A model generated the notes under the pieces. That model made no database searches and had not been told where the DNA came from. It saw only the letters and a list, made by a program, of their open reading frames with translations. Of a stretch of 64,000 nucleotides of DNA, positions 17,765-27,738 are shown piece after piece; positions within the stretch are counted from its first letter, which is position 1, and the number at the start of each line of letters is the position of its first letter. The stretch is from Flavobacteria bacterium GWA2_35_26 (GTDB taxonomy: Bacteria > Bacteroidota > Bacteroidia > Flavobacteriales > Flavobacteriaceae), in assembly GCA_001800905.1 (NCBI GenBank), contig MGWH01000006.1, positions 124,001 to 188,000 on the forward strand, in the 5' to 3' direction. A program made the position numbers and the translations under genes.

Positions 17765-20185
17765 TTATCTCAAAATAGCTCCAAGCTCTGTTTCAAAATT
17801 CTTTTGTAGCTTGGACATGATTTTATCAATTTGTTCGTCAGTCAAAGTTTTGGAACTGTCTTGAATACTAAAGCTTAACGCATACGATTTTTTACCTTCC
17901 GGTAAATTTTGACCTTCGTAAACATCAAATAAATCAATGTTTTTCAAAAGTGACTTTTCCGTTTGTTTGGCAATAGTATAAATACTTTCGTAAGTCACCG
18001 CTTGGTCAAGTAATAAGGCTAAATCTCTTCGAACTTCAGGGTATTTAGGAATTTCGGTAAATTTAATTTTATTCGAAATTAGTTTCAAAATAGCAGCCCA
18101 ATTAAAATCGGCATAGAACACTTCTTGTTTAATGCCAAAATGTTTTAGAATTGATTTTTTAACCACACCAATTTCTACAATAGTATCTTTTCCTAAACTA
18201 ATCGCAATTCCTTCAGAATAAACATCAGTTGCTAAAGGTTGGTTTTGTGTCTTTTGAATTCCTAAACGTTCTAAAACAGCATTTACATATCCTTTGAATA
18301 AAAAGAAATCAGTAGGTTTTTGTCCAATTGTCCAAGTTTCTTGATTTCTATTTCCTGTAAGGAAAAGGGTTAAATGTTTAGTCTCTTCGTATCCAGAAGG
18401 GTAGTTGTGGTAGGTTTTTCCGAATTCAAATAATTTTAAATCGGTATTTTTTCTATTGATATTGTATGAAATAGCTTCTAATCCTGAGAACAATAGCGAT
18501 TGACGCATGGTCGCTAAATCACTACTCAATGGATTTAACATCGTCACATTATGTTCTTCTTTCAATAGATCTGAAAGCTGAATATAATTAGCTGTTGTCA
18601 ATGAATTGGCCATTATTTCGTGAAAGCCTTGCGAATTCAATTGATTAGCTACAACATTCTGAATCTTGTAATCCTCTGTTCTTGGTGAATTAGCTATAGT
18701 AGCATTTACTTTATTCGAGAATTTTATGTTATTGTAACCATATACACGAAGGATTTCTTCAATCACATCAATTTCACGTTGTACATCTACACGGTACGCT
18801 GGAATAGTCAATCCCAATCCAGAATCGGTTACACTATTTACTTTAATGTCTAGTGAAACTAATATTTTCTTAATGATATCTTTAGGAATTTCTTGACCAA
18901 TAATTTTAGTTACTTTATTAAAGTTCAAGAATACACTAAAGTCTTCCACTTTTTTAGGGTAGACGTCAATAATGTCAGATGTAATTTCGCCACCCGCCAC
19001 TTCTTGAATTAATAAGGCCGCACGTTTTAATGCATATTCGGTAATCGAAGGGTCAATTCCTCTTTCAAAACGGAAGGAAGCATCTGTATTTAATTGATGT
19101 CTTTTAGCAGTTTTACGAACACTAACTGGATTAAAATAAGCACTTTCTAGGAAAATAGCCGTTGTGCTTTCAGAAACTCCTGATTCTTTTCCTCCAAATA
19201 CACCAGCAATACATAGCGGTCCGTTTTCATCACAAATCATAATGTCTTCTTCGTGTAAACTTCGTTCTACATCATCAAGTGTGGTGAATTTAGTCCCAGA
19301 AGGCATTGTTTTTACAATCACCTTACCCGAAATTTTGGCAGCATCGAAGGCGTGAAGAGGTTGTCCTAATTCGTGTAACACATAATTAGTAACATCGACA
19401 ATATTATTCTTTGGATTAAGTCCAATGGCTTTCAAACGATTTTGCAACCAAGTTGGAGAAGGTTTTACAGTGATTCCTGAAATAGTAACACCGCAGTATC
19501 TTGGAACTAATTTGCTCTCTTTTACATCGATATCAATTTTCAAGGTACGTTTATCTACTCTGAAATTACTTACCGAGGGAGTGATTAATTCTACATTCAC
19601 ACCACTTTGAAGCATACCAGCTCTTAAATCACGAGCGGTACCAAAATGACTCATCGCATCTGCACGATTCGGAGTCAATCCAATTTCGAAAACTTCGTCA
19701 TTTTCGATTTTAAAAACGGTAGCTGCTGAAGTTCCAGGTTGTAGAGAGGCGTCTAAAACCATAATTCCTTCATGGCTAGTTCCTAAACCAATTTCGTCCT
19801 CGGCACAAATCATTCCGTGACTTTCTTGTCCGCGAATTTTACCTTTTTTAATGGTAAATGATTCGCCCTCTTTATCATATAATACTGTTCCAATAGTCGC
19901 TACCGGTACTTTTTGCCCAGCGGCGACATTACTAGCGCCACAAACAATTTGCACTGGAACACCATCGCCTAAATCTACTGTAGTTATTTTTAGTCTATCA
20001 GCGTCTGGATGAGGTACACAAGTCAAAACGTGACCTACTACTATTCCTTCTAAGCCGCCTTTTACGGATTGGTATTTCTCCACCATTTCTACTTCTAAAC
20101 CTAAATCGGTTAGTAAAGCAGCAGTTTCTTCTGATTGCCAATCTATTTTAATGAACTGTTTGATCCAGTTGTATGATATTTTCAT
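17765..20185 (-). CDS. pheT: Phenylalanine--tRNA ligase beta subunit
   Basis: The beta subunit of the alpha2-beta2 enzyme that charges tRNA-Phe, 806 residues, full length. Domains in order: B1, with an inserted EMAP/tRNA-binding OB domain at about 40-150 (VVGHVLTCVPHPDADRLKIT); B3/B4 editing domain at about 210-390 (VTNYVLHELGQPLHAFDA); B5 at about 410-480; a catalytic-like core; and a C-terminal FDX-ACB anticodon-binding domain from about 710 (KFTEIPKYPEVRRDLALLLD). pheS is not in the window, so the two subunits are unlinked, as is common in Bacteroidota. Confidence 0.98.
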   Translation of the reverse strand: MKISYNWIKQFIKIDWQSEETAALLTDLGLEVEMVEKYQSVKGGLEGIVVGHVLTCVPHPDADRLKITTVDLGDGVPVQIVCGASNVAAGQKVPVATIGTVLYDKEGESFTIKKGKIRGQESHGMICAEDEIGLGTSHEGIMVLDASLQPGTSAATVFKIENDEVFEIGLTPNRADAMSHFGTARDLRAGMLQSGVNVELITPSVSNFRVDKRTLKIDIDVKESKLVPRYCGVTISGITVKPSPTWLQNRLKAIGLNPKNNIVDVTNYVLHELGQPLHAFDAAKISGKVIVKTMPSGTKFTTLDDVERSLHEEDIMICDENGPLCIAGVFGGKESGVSESTTAIFLESAYFNPVSVRKTAKRHQLNTDASFRFERGIDPSITEYALKRAALLIQEVAGGEITSDIIDVYPKKVEDFSVFLNFNKVTKIIGQEIPKDIIKKILVSLDIKVNSVTDSGLGLTIPAYRVDVQREIDVIEEILRVYGYNNIKFSNKVNATIANSPRTEDYKIQNVVANQLNSQGFHEIMANSLTTANYIQLSDLLKEEHNVTMLNPLSSDLATMRQSLLFSGLEAISYNINRKNTDLKLFEFGKTYHNYPSGYEETKHLTLFLTGNRNQETWTIGQKPTDFFLFKGYVNAVLERLGIQKTQNQPLATDVYSEGIAISLGKDTIVEIGVVKKSILKHFGIKQEVFYADFNWAAILKLISNKIKFTEIPKYPEVRRDLALLLDQAVTYESIYTIAKQTEKSLLKNIDLFDVYEGQNLPEGKKSYALSFSIQDSSKTLTDEQIDKIMSKLQKNFETELGAILR

Positions 20186-20206
20186 TGTGAATTATTTTCA
20201 GGTCTG

Positions 20207-20238
20207 CAAATATAAGGATTGCTGATTGGAGTAGGAAA
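20207..20238 (-). promoter_or_regulatory. Promoter of pheT
   Basis: On the minus strand TTTC (20235-20238), a 20-base spacer and TATATTTG (20207-20214) match the Bacteroidota consensus with one change. The -7 box ends 21 bases before the pheT ATG. Confidence 0.72.
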
Positions 20239-20277
20239 CAATTTATTTGATTTTTATTGGTCTAAAACCGTTTAAAT

Positions 20278-21288
20278 TTACTTTTTTAGGAATGGAATCA
20301 ATCCTTCAAAATAGACTTTTTGATCATCATAAAAATCCATATGACTTCCTTTTGGACAAAATAAATACGTACCATTTTGAACTAGTTTAGCCATTTCTTC
20401 CATATGTTTAGGATCCATGGTGTCATATTTGGCTCCAATAACTAAAGTAGGAATGGTGATATTCTTCAAATCGGCTTTTCTGTCCCATTTTTCCAATTTT
20501 CCAGAAATTCCAAATTCGCTCGGACCTTGCATACTAACATATAACGACTGATTCATTTTTGCAAATGAACGATTGACTGGTTCCGGCCAATCTTTTGCTG
20601 GAAAACGTAGAATGTTTTTTTCGTAAAAATTCGGAATCAATAATTCCATATATCGTGGATTAGTAAAATCTTTAGCTGCTTCAATTTGTTTGATTTCAGC
20701 CAATACTTTTGGATCCATTTGCTTGGCTAATACTTCCTCAGCATATTTCCCATATTCAGGACAGCTGGACATCATATTGGAAATAATCAATCCTTTCATG
20801 TTTTTTTGGTACTTTAAAGCATATTCCATAGCCAAAATTCCTCCCCAAGAATGTCCTAACATATAAAAATTAGATGCGTCTAAATTCAAGGCTTTTCGAA
20901 CTTGTTCTACTTCTTCTACATAGCGAGCTAGATCCCAAAGCGCCACATCATTCGGATTATCAGAATTTCCGCAACCTAATTGATCGTAATATATAATTTC
21001 AATTCCTTCAGCAGGTAAGAAGTTTTCAAAACATTCAAAATACTCGTGCGTAGCACCAGGTCCGCCGTTAAGTAGTAATAATTTAATTTTTGGATTGTTA
21101 CCAATACGTTTGGTCCAAACCTTAAAAGTACCTTTTGAAGTAGTGATTGGAATTACTTTTATCCCACCATTCTGTATACTATCTGCTGTCTTTTCAAAAT
21201 AAACTGAGGGAGTATCAGTAGTTCCTTTTTGACAAGAAACAAAAAAAGCAATTGTGAACACTAAAATAAGTTTAGCAAATGTTTTCAT
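20278..21288 (-). CDS. Proline iminopeptidase-family (S33) alpha/beta hydrolase lipoprotein
   Basis: Alpha/beta hydrolase of peptidase family S33, 336 residues, with a lipoprotein signal (lipobox FFVSC, Cys19). The oxyanion motif is LLLNGGPGATHEYF (NGGPG at 74-78 in place of HGGPG), then YYDQLGCGNSD, the nucleophile elbow MLGHSWGGILAMEYA (Ser147), the acid in IGAKYDTMDPKH and the His in PKGSHMDFYDD. Family members remove N-terminal proline or other residues from short peptides. The lipid anchor suggests work at the envelope. It is the last gene of a same-strand run with the bestrophin and the efflux genes (17-base gap). Confidence 0.88.
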   Translation of the reverse strand: MKTFAKLILVFTIAFFVSCQKGTTDTPSVYFEKTADSIQNGGIKVIPITTSKGTFKVWTKRIGNNPKIKLLLLNGGPGATHEYFECFENFLPAEGIEIIYYDQLGCGNSDNPNDVALWDLARYVEEVEQVRKALNLDASNFYMLGHSWGGILAMEYALKYQKNMKGLIISNMMSSCPEYGKYAEEVLAKQMDPKVLAEIKQIEAAKDFTNPRYMELLIPNFYEKNILRFPAKDWPEPVNRSFAKMNQSLYVSMQGPSEFGISGKLEKWDRKADLKNITIPTLVIGAKYDTMDPKHMEEMAKLVQNGTYLFCPKGSHMDFYDDQKVYFEGLIPFLKK

Positions 21289-21305
21289 AGTATTTTGTTT
21301 ACGAT

Positions 21306-22169
21306 TTATAATATTTCTTCAATATGTTTTTTAATGTTCTCAGCTATTTTTTTGGTAGGCAAATCATTAGCATCTTCTCCAAACGGATCTTCAATTTCTT
21401 CAGCAATTAGTTCTAAACTAGCCAGTACATAAAAGATAAAAACAACAACTGGGACAACATAATATCCTAAACTAAATACATAACCAAAAGGCAATGTTAA
21501 CACATAAATAAAAATAAATTTTTTGATGAATGCGCTATAAGAGTAGGGGATTGGAGTGTTTTTAATTCGCTCACAAGCTCCACAAATATCTGTAAAGGAC
21601 TGTAATTCGGAATTAAGTACAATGAGTTGATCTCCAGTTAATTTTTTTGATAGGTACAAATTATTAATTTTCAAAAATAATTTATTGGCTACTTGATTAG
21701 GACGGTGTTTGTGATGATCGATTTCTAAATCCAAATCGTCAAATAATTGCTTTCCTGTTTCGCTATCATTCAAGTGTTTTCTTAGAATATTGGCATAATG
21801 TGGAATCATTTTTTTGAAAAAATCACGATCAACATCATCAACTAACATTGCATTCAGTTTGATAGCTAGATTTCGGGAGTTATTCACTAAACTTCCCCAG
21901 AGCTTTCTTCCTTCCCACCAACGATCGTATGCCGTGTTGGTTCTATAGGCTAATAATAATGAAATTACAAACCCTAACATCCCGTGCATTATTGAAATAT
22001 TCTTGACATGACTATCTTCGGGTAAGTGCCAATATTCAATTTCAAGATAGGCAATGATTCCTGAATAAATTCCAATAATAATCATGATTGGAATTAATTT
22101 TCTAAAGGTATCTGCCTTACTAAAATGAAATATAAAACTGATCCAATCTTTAGGGTTGTAGGAGGTCAT
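21306..22169 (-). CDS. Bestrophin family membrane channel
   Basis: Anion channel-like protein of the bestrophin (formerly UPF0187) family, 287 residues. It shows two N-terminal membrane helices (about 25-45 and 50-75), the family motif NTAYDRWWEGRKLWGSLVNN, and two more helices near 215-260 (FIFIYVLTLPFGYVFSLGYY). The C-terminus has EEIEDPFGEDANDLP, the bestrophin acidic motif. Bacterial members conduct chloride or, in some cases, cations; which applies is unclear. It lies 7 bases after the TolC gene and is probably in the efflux operon. Why a channel would be co-expressed with an RND pump is unknown. Confidence 0.92.
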   Translation of the reverse strand: MTSYNPKDWISFIFHFSKADTFRKLIPIMIIIGIYSGIIAYLEIEYWHLPEDSHVKNISIMHGMLGFVISLLLAYRTNTAYDRWWEGRKLWGSLVNNSRNLAIKLNAMLVDDVDRDFFKKMIPHYANILRKHLNDSETGKQLFDDLDLEIDHHKHRPNQVANKLFLKINNLYLSKKLTGDQLIVLNSELQSFTDICGACERIKNTPIPYSYSAFIKKFIFIYVLTLPFGYVFSLGYYVVPVVVFIFYVLASLELIAEEIEDPFGEDANDLPTKKIAENIKKHIEEIL

Positions 22170-22176
22170 TAGTATT

Positions 22177-23487
22177 TTAATTTAAGTTGATACTACCAGC
22201 TAATTCTTTCAACGCTATTTCAGATAATTTGGCTTGAAATTGCGCATTGCTATTACGTACTTTTGCGTTCACATAATTCAATTGAGCCGTTCTAAATTCT
22301 AAAGTAGTGATCGTTCCAATTTTAAATTTATCTAAAGTAATGGCTAGATTTTGTTTAGCAATAGCTTCGTTTTTCTCTTCTAATCGAATGAGATCTAAGT
22401 TAGTTAAATAGGTTTGATACGAAGTCGCCAATTGAGATTCTAAAGCTAACTTTTGTTGGTCCATTGTCAACCTTGAATTATCAATTTGAAGTTGTGCAAT
22501 TTTCTCATTTCTATTTTGAGCAAAGCCATCGAAAAGGGGTAAGGCTGCACTAAAACCATAATTAAATCCTTTAGCAGTTGTTGCTGTAGCAAAACCTAAA
22601 CTCGCTTGTGTTTCTGATAAATTATAACCTGTACTTAATCGAACGATAGGATATCGATTCGCTTTAACTTGTTTTAATTGCAATTCTGCCACTTTGTTTG
22701 CGATGATTTGTGCAACCAATTGTGGGTTTTGTTTCTCGGCTAAAACTCTCAATTCAGTTAATTGTAATGAAGCATCGACCTGAATAGCATCCATTACTTT
22801 GAAATCGGTTTTTGTATCCCTTGCTATAATTTGATTCATTAAAATTTTAGTATTGGCATACAATTCTTTTTGTCTTAATAATGCTACTTGGTCGGTATTC
22901 AGGTCAACTTGTGCATTCAATACTTCTAATTTGGAAGCTTTACCAATTACAAATCGGTTTTGTGCCAAAGCCAAGCGTTGATTAGAAATAACGATTGTAG
23001 AATCTAATGCTTTCAATTGTTGCTGTTGTTGAACCAAATCAAAATAGGTAGTGGTAATAGCACTAATTTTAGTTAACAAAGTCTGCTTTAATTGCGTTTC
23101 TCCTAGTTTTTGTAATTCTTTTAGTTGATCTAATCTGGCGAACATTCTAAATCCGTCAAAAACGGTCCAATCCAAGTTAACACCGTAATTCAAGCTGTTA
23201 TTTTTGGCATTATCCAATGCATTAACAACACCTGATTGCAAGGTTTGTGAACTATTTTGAACTCTATTATTTGCAGTAATCGTGGCTGCTACTGTTGGCA
23301 GCATACCCGCATTGCCAATGGCCACATTAGTAGTGGCAATAAGCGAATTATTAGAAGCAATTTTAATTTCGTAATTGTTTTCTAATGCTAGTTTTACTGC
23401 CAATTCAAACGTAATTATTTCTTGTGCTTTAACATGGTTAAAACCTAAAAATAAAATACTGATTATTATGAATTTCAATTGTGTCAT
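22177..23487 (-). CDS. TolC-family outer membrane efflux protein
   Basis: The outer-membrane channel of the tripartite efflux system encoded here. It has 436 residues, a Sec signal peptide (1-21, ending VKA-QE) and two OEP repeats of long coiled helices (for example LDSTIVISNQRLALAQNRFV and the parallel segment IAKQNLAITLDKFKIGTITTLEF). It belongs to the three-gene unit adaptor - RND pump - TolC, with 2 bases between the pump stop and its own start. There is no lipobox, unlike many OprM-type proteins. Confidence 0.94.
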   Translation of the reverse strand: MTQLKFIIISILFLGFNHVKAQEIITFELAVKLALENNYEIKIASNNSLIATTNVAIGNAGMLPTVAATITANNRVQNSSQTLQSGVVNALDNAKNNSLNYGVNLDWTVFDGFRMFARLDQLKELQKLGETQLKQTLLTKISAITTTYFDLVQQQQQLKALDSTIVISNQRLALAQNRFVIGKASKLEVLNAQVDLNTDQVALLRQKELYANTKILMNQIIARDTKTDFKVMDAIQVDASLQLTELRVLAEKQNPQLVAQIIANKVAELQLKQVKANRYPIVRLSTGYNLSETQASLGFATATTAKGFNYGFSAALPLFDGFAQNRNEKIAQLQIDNSRLTMDQQKLALESQLATSYQTYLTNLDLIRLEEKNEAIAKQNLAITLDKFKIGTITTLEFRTAQLNYVNAKVRNSNAQFQAKLSEIALKELAGSINLN

Positions 23488-23489
23488 AC

Positions 23490-26400
23490 TTATTTACTTT
23501 CTTGTTCATATTCATTAATATGATCAAATTCAGGATAATGTTTTCTCGCTTTAGACCACATTAAATAAAGTGCTGGAATAACGAATAAAGTCAAAACTAA
23601 GGAGAAAACGGTTCCTCCTACAATAACTACACCCATACCAATTCTACTGTTAGATGCTGCTCCAAGAGATAATGCAATTGGCAAAGCTCCTAAAGCAATG
23701 GCTAAACTAGTCATCAAGATGGGACGAAGACGAGCTTCTGAGGCCTCTAAAATAGCCTCTAATTTTGGTTTTCCTTGTTCGCGTAATTGATTAGCAAATT
23801 CGACAATTAAAATTCCGTTTTTGGTTACCAAACCAATCAACATAACCGTTCCAATTTGGCTAAAGATATTCCAAGTTTGATTGAATAACCATAATGAAAA
23901 TAAAGCTCCGGCAACCGCCATTGGTACTGTTAAAATGATAATAATTGGGTCAATAAAACTTTCAAATTGCGCAGCAAGAATCAAGAATATCAAGACTAAA
24001 GCCAATCCAAAAGCAAAAGAGGTATTCGAACTACTTTCTACAAAATCTCTAGATTCTCCACCCAAATCTGTAGTGAATGAGTCATCTAAGACCTTGGCTT
24101 TAATTTCGTCCATGGCTTCAATTCCGTCGCTGATACTTTTTCCTGGTGCCAAACCTGCAGAAACGGTAGCCGACATATATCGGTTATTATGATACAATTG
24201 GGTAGGGTTACTCTGTTCTTCAATGGTAACAACATTATCCATTTGAATTAATTCGCCTCTACTATTTTTGACAAACATGGAGGTTAAATCCAAAGGTTTA
24301 GCACGATCACTTTTTTCAAATTGACCTATGACTTGGTACTGTTTTCCATTGCGAATAAAATATCCAAAACGTTGGCCACTCAAAGAAAGCTGCAATGTTT
24401 GTGCTACATCTAAAACGGATATTCCTAAACTTTCTGCTTTTTCTCTGTCAATGGTCACATTGATTTCAGGCTTGTTGAATTTCAAATTCACATCGGTTGT
24501 AGAGAAGGTTTCGTTTTTAGCGGCTTCTTCCATAAACAATGGTATTTTCTCTCTTAATTTCTCAAAATTAGAAGCTTGAATAATATATTGTATTGGTAAT
24601 CCACCTCTTCGATTCACCGCAATTGTGGGTTGCTCAATAACGGACGTTTTGGCTTCCGAATAGCCACTTGTCCATTTGGTTAATTTTTCTGCTACTTCTT
24701 TTTGAGATGCTTTTCTCTCGTCAGGTTGTAATAATGAAATTCTAACGAAACCACTATTGACAGATGAAGCATTAAATCCTGGAGAAGTAATAACCAAAGC
24801 TACTTTCTTTTCTGGTATAGAATCGTCTACCAATTTCGATATTTCTTGCATGAAGCGATCCGTATATTCATACGAGGCTCCTTCTGCAGTGGCAACTCGC
24901 AAAACCATACCGCTACGATCGTCATAAGGAGCGGTTTCTTTTTTCAATAAATTGAAAAACAAATAAATTAAACCAAAACATGCAATTAAAATTGGAAAAC
25001 TAATCCATTTCTTTTTCATGAAATTGGTTAACGCTTCTGCATATCCGGTGTTTAACTTTTGAAAATAAGGTTCAGTTAAATTATAGAATTTCGATTTTTC
25101 TTGTTTGCCGCCTTTCATTAAATAAGCATTCAACATTGGTGTAAGCGTCAACGATACAAAGGCCGAAACCAAAACTGCTGCACCAATAACGACACCAAAC
25201 TCTCGAAATAGTCGGCCAACAAATCCTTCTAAGAAAATTACTGGTAAGAATACTGCTGCTAAAGTGATAGAGATCGAAATAACCGCAAAAAAGATTTCGT
25301 TGGAACCTTTTATGGCTGCTTCGATAGGCGACATGCCTTCTTCCACTTTTTTGAAAATATTTTCAGTTACTACAATTCCGTCATCTACTACTAATCCAGT
25401 TGCTAATACGATAGCTAACAAAGTCAATACGTTAATGGAGAATCCAAACAACCACATAATAAAGAAAGTCGCAATTAACGATACAGGAATATCAATCAAC
25501 GGACGGAAAGCAATAGCCCAATCTCTAAAGAACAAATAGATGATTAAAACCACTAATAAGATTGAAATTCCTAAAGTTTCAGCTACCTCAATAACTGATT
25601 GCTTAACAAAAACAGTATTATCAATAACGATATTCAAGCGAATGTCTTTAGGTAAGTCTTTTTTAAAGCGCTCAAACTCTTTGTAAAATGCTTTGGCAAT
25701 GTCTAAATAATTGGCTCCAGGACGAGGAACAATAGCAACACCTACCAAAGGAACTCCAGATTGCATCATATTGGTCTCCACATTTTCAGGACCAATTTCT
25801 GCTTTTCCAATATCACTGAAACGAACAATTTTATCGCCTTCAGAACGAATAATGATATTATTAAATTCTTCGGCTTTGGATAGATTACCAATGGTTTTTA
25901 CCATTAATTCGGTATTGGCACCTGTGATCTTTCCGGAAGGTAATTCTACATTTTGTTTGTTTAATGCTGCTCGAACTTCAGAAACGGTACAGCCGTAAGA
26001 AGCCAATTTCACCGGGTCAATCCACAAACGCATAGCGTATCGTTTTTGTCCCCATATTTGAATTCCACTCACACCTGGAATGGTTTCTAAACGCTGTCCA
26101 ATGACATTTTCGGCAAAATCACTCAATTCTAAAGCATTGCGAGAATCACTTTGAATGGTCATCGAAATGATGGCGTCACTATTCGCATCCGCTTTAGAAA
26201 CTACCGGTGGCGCATCAATATCTTGTGGTAAACTACGAGTAGCTTGTGATACTTTATCACGAACATCATTAGCAGCTTCTTCTAAATCTTTGTCTAGATT
26301 AAATTCGACCGTAATATTACTGCTCCCTTGAATACTGGAAGAAGTCACATTACGAATTCCGTCAATGGAATTGATCGCTTTTTCTAATGGCTCGGTAATT

Positions 26401-26585
26401 TGTGATTCAATAATATCCGAATTGGCACCTGTATAATTGGTACGAATAGAAACCTGAGCCGGATCAATGGAAGGAAATTCACGAACTCCTAAAAAGCTGT
26501 ATCCTATCAAACCAAATAATACAATAGTTAGATTGACAACAATTGTAAATACAGGTCTTTTTATACTTAATGTTGATAAACTCAT
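23490..26585 (-). CDS. RND efflux transporter permease (AcrB/MexB type, HAE1-like)
   Basis: Proton-driven inner-membrane pump, 1031 residues, with the two-fold RND layout: helix 1, a large periplasmic loop, helices 2-6, helix 7, a second loop, helices 8-12. The start MSLSTLSIKRPVFTIVVNLT is typical. Helix 4 contains ATGLVVDDGIVVTENIFKKV, with the paired Asp residues of the proton relay. The late ALSLGAASNSRIGMGVVIVGG is the family signature. The substrate is probably drugs or detergents rather than metal ions, because the relay is of the HAE type. Its ATG directly abuts the adaptor stop codon. Confidence 0.96.
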   Translation of the reverse strand: MSLSTLSIKRPVFTIVVNLTIVLFGLIGYSFLGVREFPSIDPAQVSIRTNYTGANSDIIESQITEPLEKAINSIDGIRNVTSSSIQGSSNITVEFNLDKDLEEAANDVRDKVSQATRSLPQDIDAPPVVSKADANSDAIISMTIQSDSRNALELSDFAENVIGQRLETIPGVSGIQIWGQKRYAMRLWIDPVKLASYGCTVSEVRAALNKQNVELPSGKITGANTELMVKTIGNLSKAEEFNNIIIRSEGDKIVRFSDIGKAEIGPENVETNMMQSGVPLVGVAIVPRPGANYLDIAKAFYKEFERFKKDLPKDIRLNIVIDNTVFVKQSVIEVAETLGISILLVVLIIYLFFRDWAIAFRPLIDIPVSLIATFFIMWLFGFSINVLTLLAIVLATGLVVDDGIVVTENIFKKVEEGMSPIEAAIKGSNEIFFAVISISITLAAVFLPVIFLEGFVGRLFREFGVVIGAAVLVSAFVSLTLTPMLNAYLMKGGKQEKSKFYNLTEPYFQKLNTGYAEALTNFMKKKWISFPILIACFGLIYLFFNLLKKETAPYDDRSGMVLRVATAEGASYEYTDRFMQEISKLVDDSIPEKKVALVITSPGFNASSVNSGFVRISLLQPDERKASQKEVAEKLTKWTSGYSEAKTSVIEQPTIAVNRRGGLPIQYIIQASNFEKLREKIPLFMEEAAKNETFSTTDVNLKFNKPEINVTIDREKAESLGISVLDVAQTLQLSLSGQRFGYFIRNGKQYQVIGQFEKSDRAKPLDLTSMFVKNSRGELIQMDNVVTIEEQSNPTQLYHNNRYMSATVSAGLAPGKSISDGIEAMDEIKAKVLDDSFTTDLGGESRDFVESSSNTSFAFGLALVLIFLILAAQFESFIDPIIIILTVPMAVAGALFSLWLFNQTWNIFSQIGTVMLIGLVTKNGILIVEFANQLREQGKPKLEAILEASEARLRPILMTSLAIALGALPIALSLGAASNSRIGMGVVIVGGTVFSLVLTLFVIPALYLMWSKARKHYPEFDHINEYEQESK

Positions 26586-27641
26586 TTATTTAATTTTTAC
26601 AACTATAGGAGCTTCATCTTTTAAAGACATCACTCCCGAAGTTAATACCGTATCACCCACTTTTAAACCTGAAAGCACTAGGATAGATGCATCTGTTCTA
26701 GTTGCAGTTTCCACCATAACTTCTTTGGCCATTCCTTTATTAGCAATAAATACTTTTTTTCCGTCTTGAACAGGAATAATCGCCTCTGTTGGAATTACAA
26801 CCGCATCTTTAATAATATCCAAAGGCAATTGCACATCGGCAAAAGTACCCGGTAATAATTTTCCGTTTTTATTATCTGCTAAAGCACGAACTTTTAATGT
26901 TCGTGTAGCAATTTCGACCTCTGGTTCAATTGCATATATTTTAGCCGTATAGGTTTGATCAGAACCAGTTACTTTAAACGTGATTATTCCGTTCTTATTC
27001 ACCTGCGAAGCATATTTTTCAGGAATTGAAAAGGTAATTTTAAGCTGCCCACTATTTACTAATTTTGCCACCAAAAGGGCAGGAGTAACATAGGTTCCTG
27101 GTGAAATGGAACGCAAACCAATCTTACCAGAAAAAGGCGCACGAACAGTAGTTTTTTCAATTTGTGCCAAAATTAATTGACTTTGCGCTTTGGCAGATTG
27201 ATGGTCAGCTCTTGCTACATCGTATTCTTCTTGACTAATGGCTTCTTTTTGTAATAATAATTTGGCTCTTCTTTCATTTTCAGAAGCTAAACTTTCTTTG
27301 GTTTTGGCTTGCGCCAATTGCGCTTTCAATTCAATATCATCCACTTTCAACAATACTTGTCCTTTGGCAATATTGCTTCCTTCTTGGAAATAAATAGTTT
27401 TCACAATTCCAGATACTTCAGAACGAATCTCTACTTGTTCATTGGCTTCAATCGAACCGGAAAGTGCTAGATTATTATCGAAAGTTTGTAATTTGACAAC
27501 AGTTCCGCTAACCGTTATGGGCTGTTCGTCTTTTCCTTTATCCTTTGGACCATTTGCACCGCTATTTTTGGAAATACGGTAACCAATCAAACCAACTAAT
27601 CCTATTACTAATAAGGCGTAAACGAGTTTTTTTATTTTCAT
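26586..27641 (-). CDS. RND efflux periplasmic adaptor (membrane fusion protein)
   Basis: Connects the RND pump to TolC. It has 351 residues, an N-terminal membrane anchor (residues 4-22) followed by a Gly/Lys-rich linker, a split lipoyl domain (GSIEANEQVEIRSEVSGIV and RAPFSGKIGLRSISPGTYV), a helical hairpin between the halves, a beta-barrel (TFKVTGSDQTYTAKIYAI) and a membrane-proximal C-terminal domain. It is the first gene of the operon, behind a near-consensus promoter. No TetR or two-component regulator is adjacent. Confidence 0.95.
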   Translation of the reverse strand: MKIKKLVYALLVIGLVGLIGYRISKNSGANGPKDKGKDEQPITVSGTVVKLQTFDNNLALSGSIEANEQVEIRSEVSGIVKTIYFQEGSNIAKGQVLLKVDDIELKAQLAQAKTKESLASENERRAKLLLQKEAISQEEYDVARADHQSAKAQSQLILAQIEKTTVRAPFSGKIGLRSISPGTYVTPALLVAKLVNSGQLKITFSIPEKYASQVNKNGIITFKVTGSDQTYTAKIYAIEPEVEIATRTLKVRALADNKNGKLLPGTFADVQLPLDIIKDAVVIPTEAIIPVQDGKKVFIANKGMAKEVMVETATRTDASILVLSGLKVGDTVLTSGVMSLKDEAPIVVKIK

Positions 27642-27675
27642 AATTATAATTAAAGTGTCTTAATAACGCAATCTT

Positions 27676-27705
27676 CAAATTTAGAACAATGTATTTGATT
27701 TCAAA
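27676..27705 (-). promoter_or_regulatory. Promoter of the RND efflux operon
   Basis: On the minus strand TTTG (27702-27705), an 18-base spacer and TAAATTTG (27676-27683) match the Bacteroidota consensus. The -7 box is 34 bases before the adaptor ATG. Upstream, a 6-bp inverted repeat AGTTGA/TCAACT (27729-27744) overlaps the recG stop codon and could be an operator or a weak terminator. Confidence 0.72.
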
Positions 27706-27738
27706 CTAAATTGGAGTATTTATTTATAAGTTGACTTA

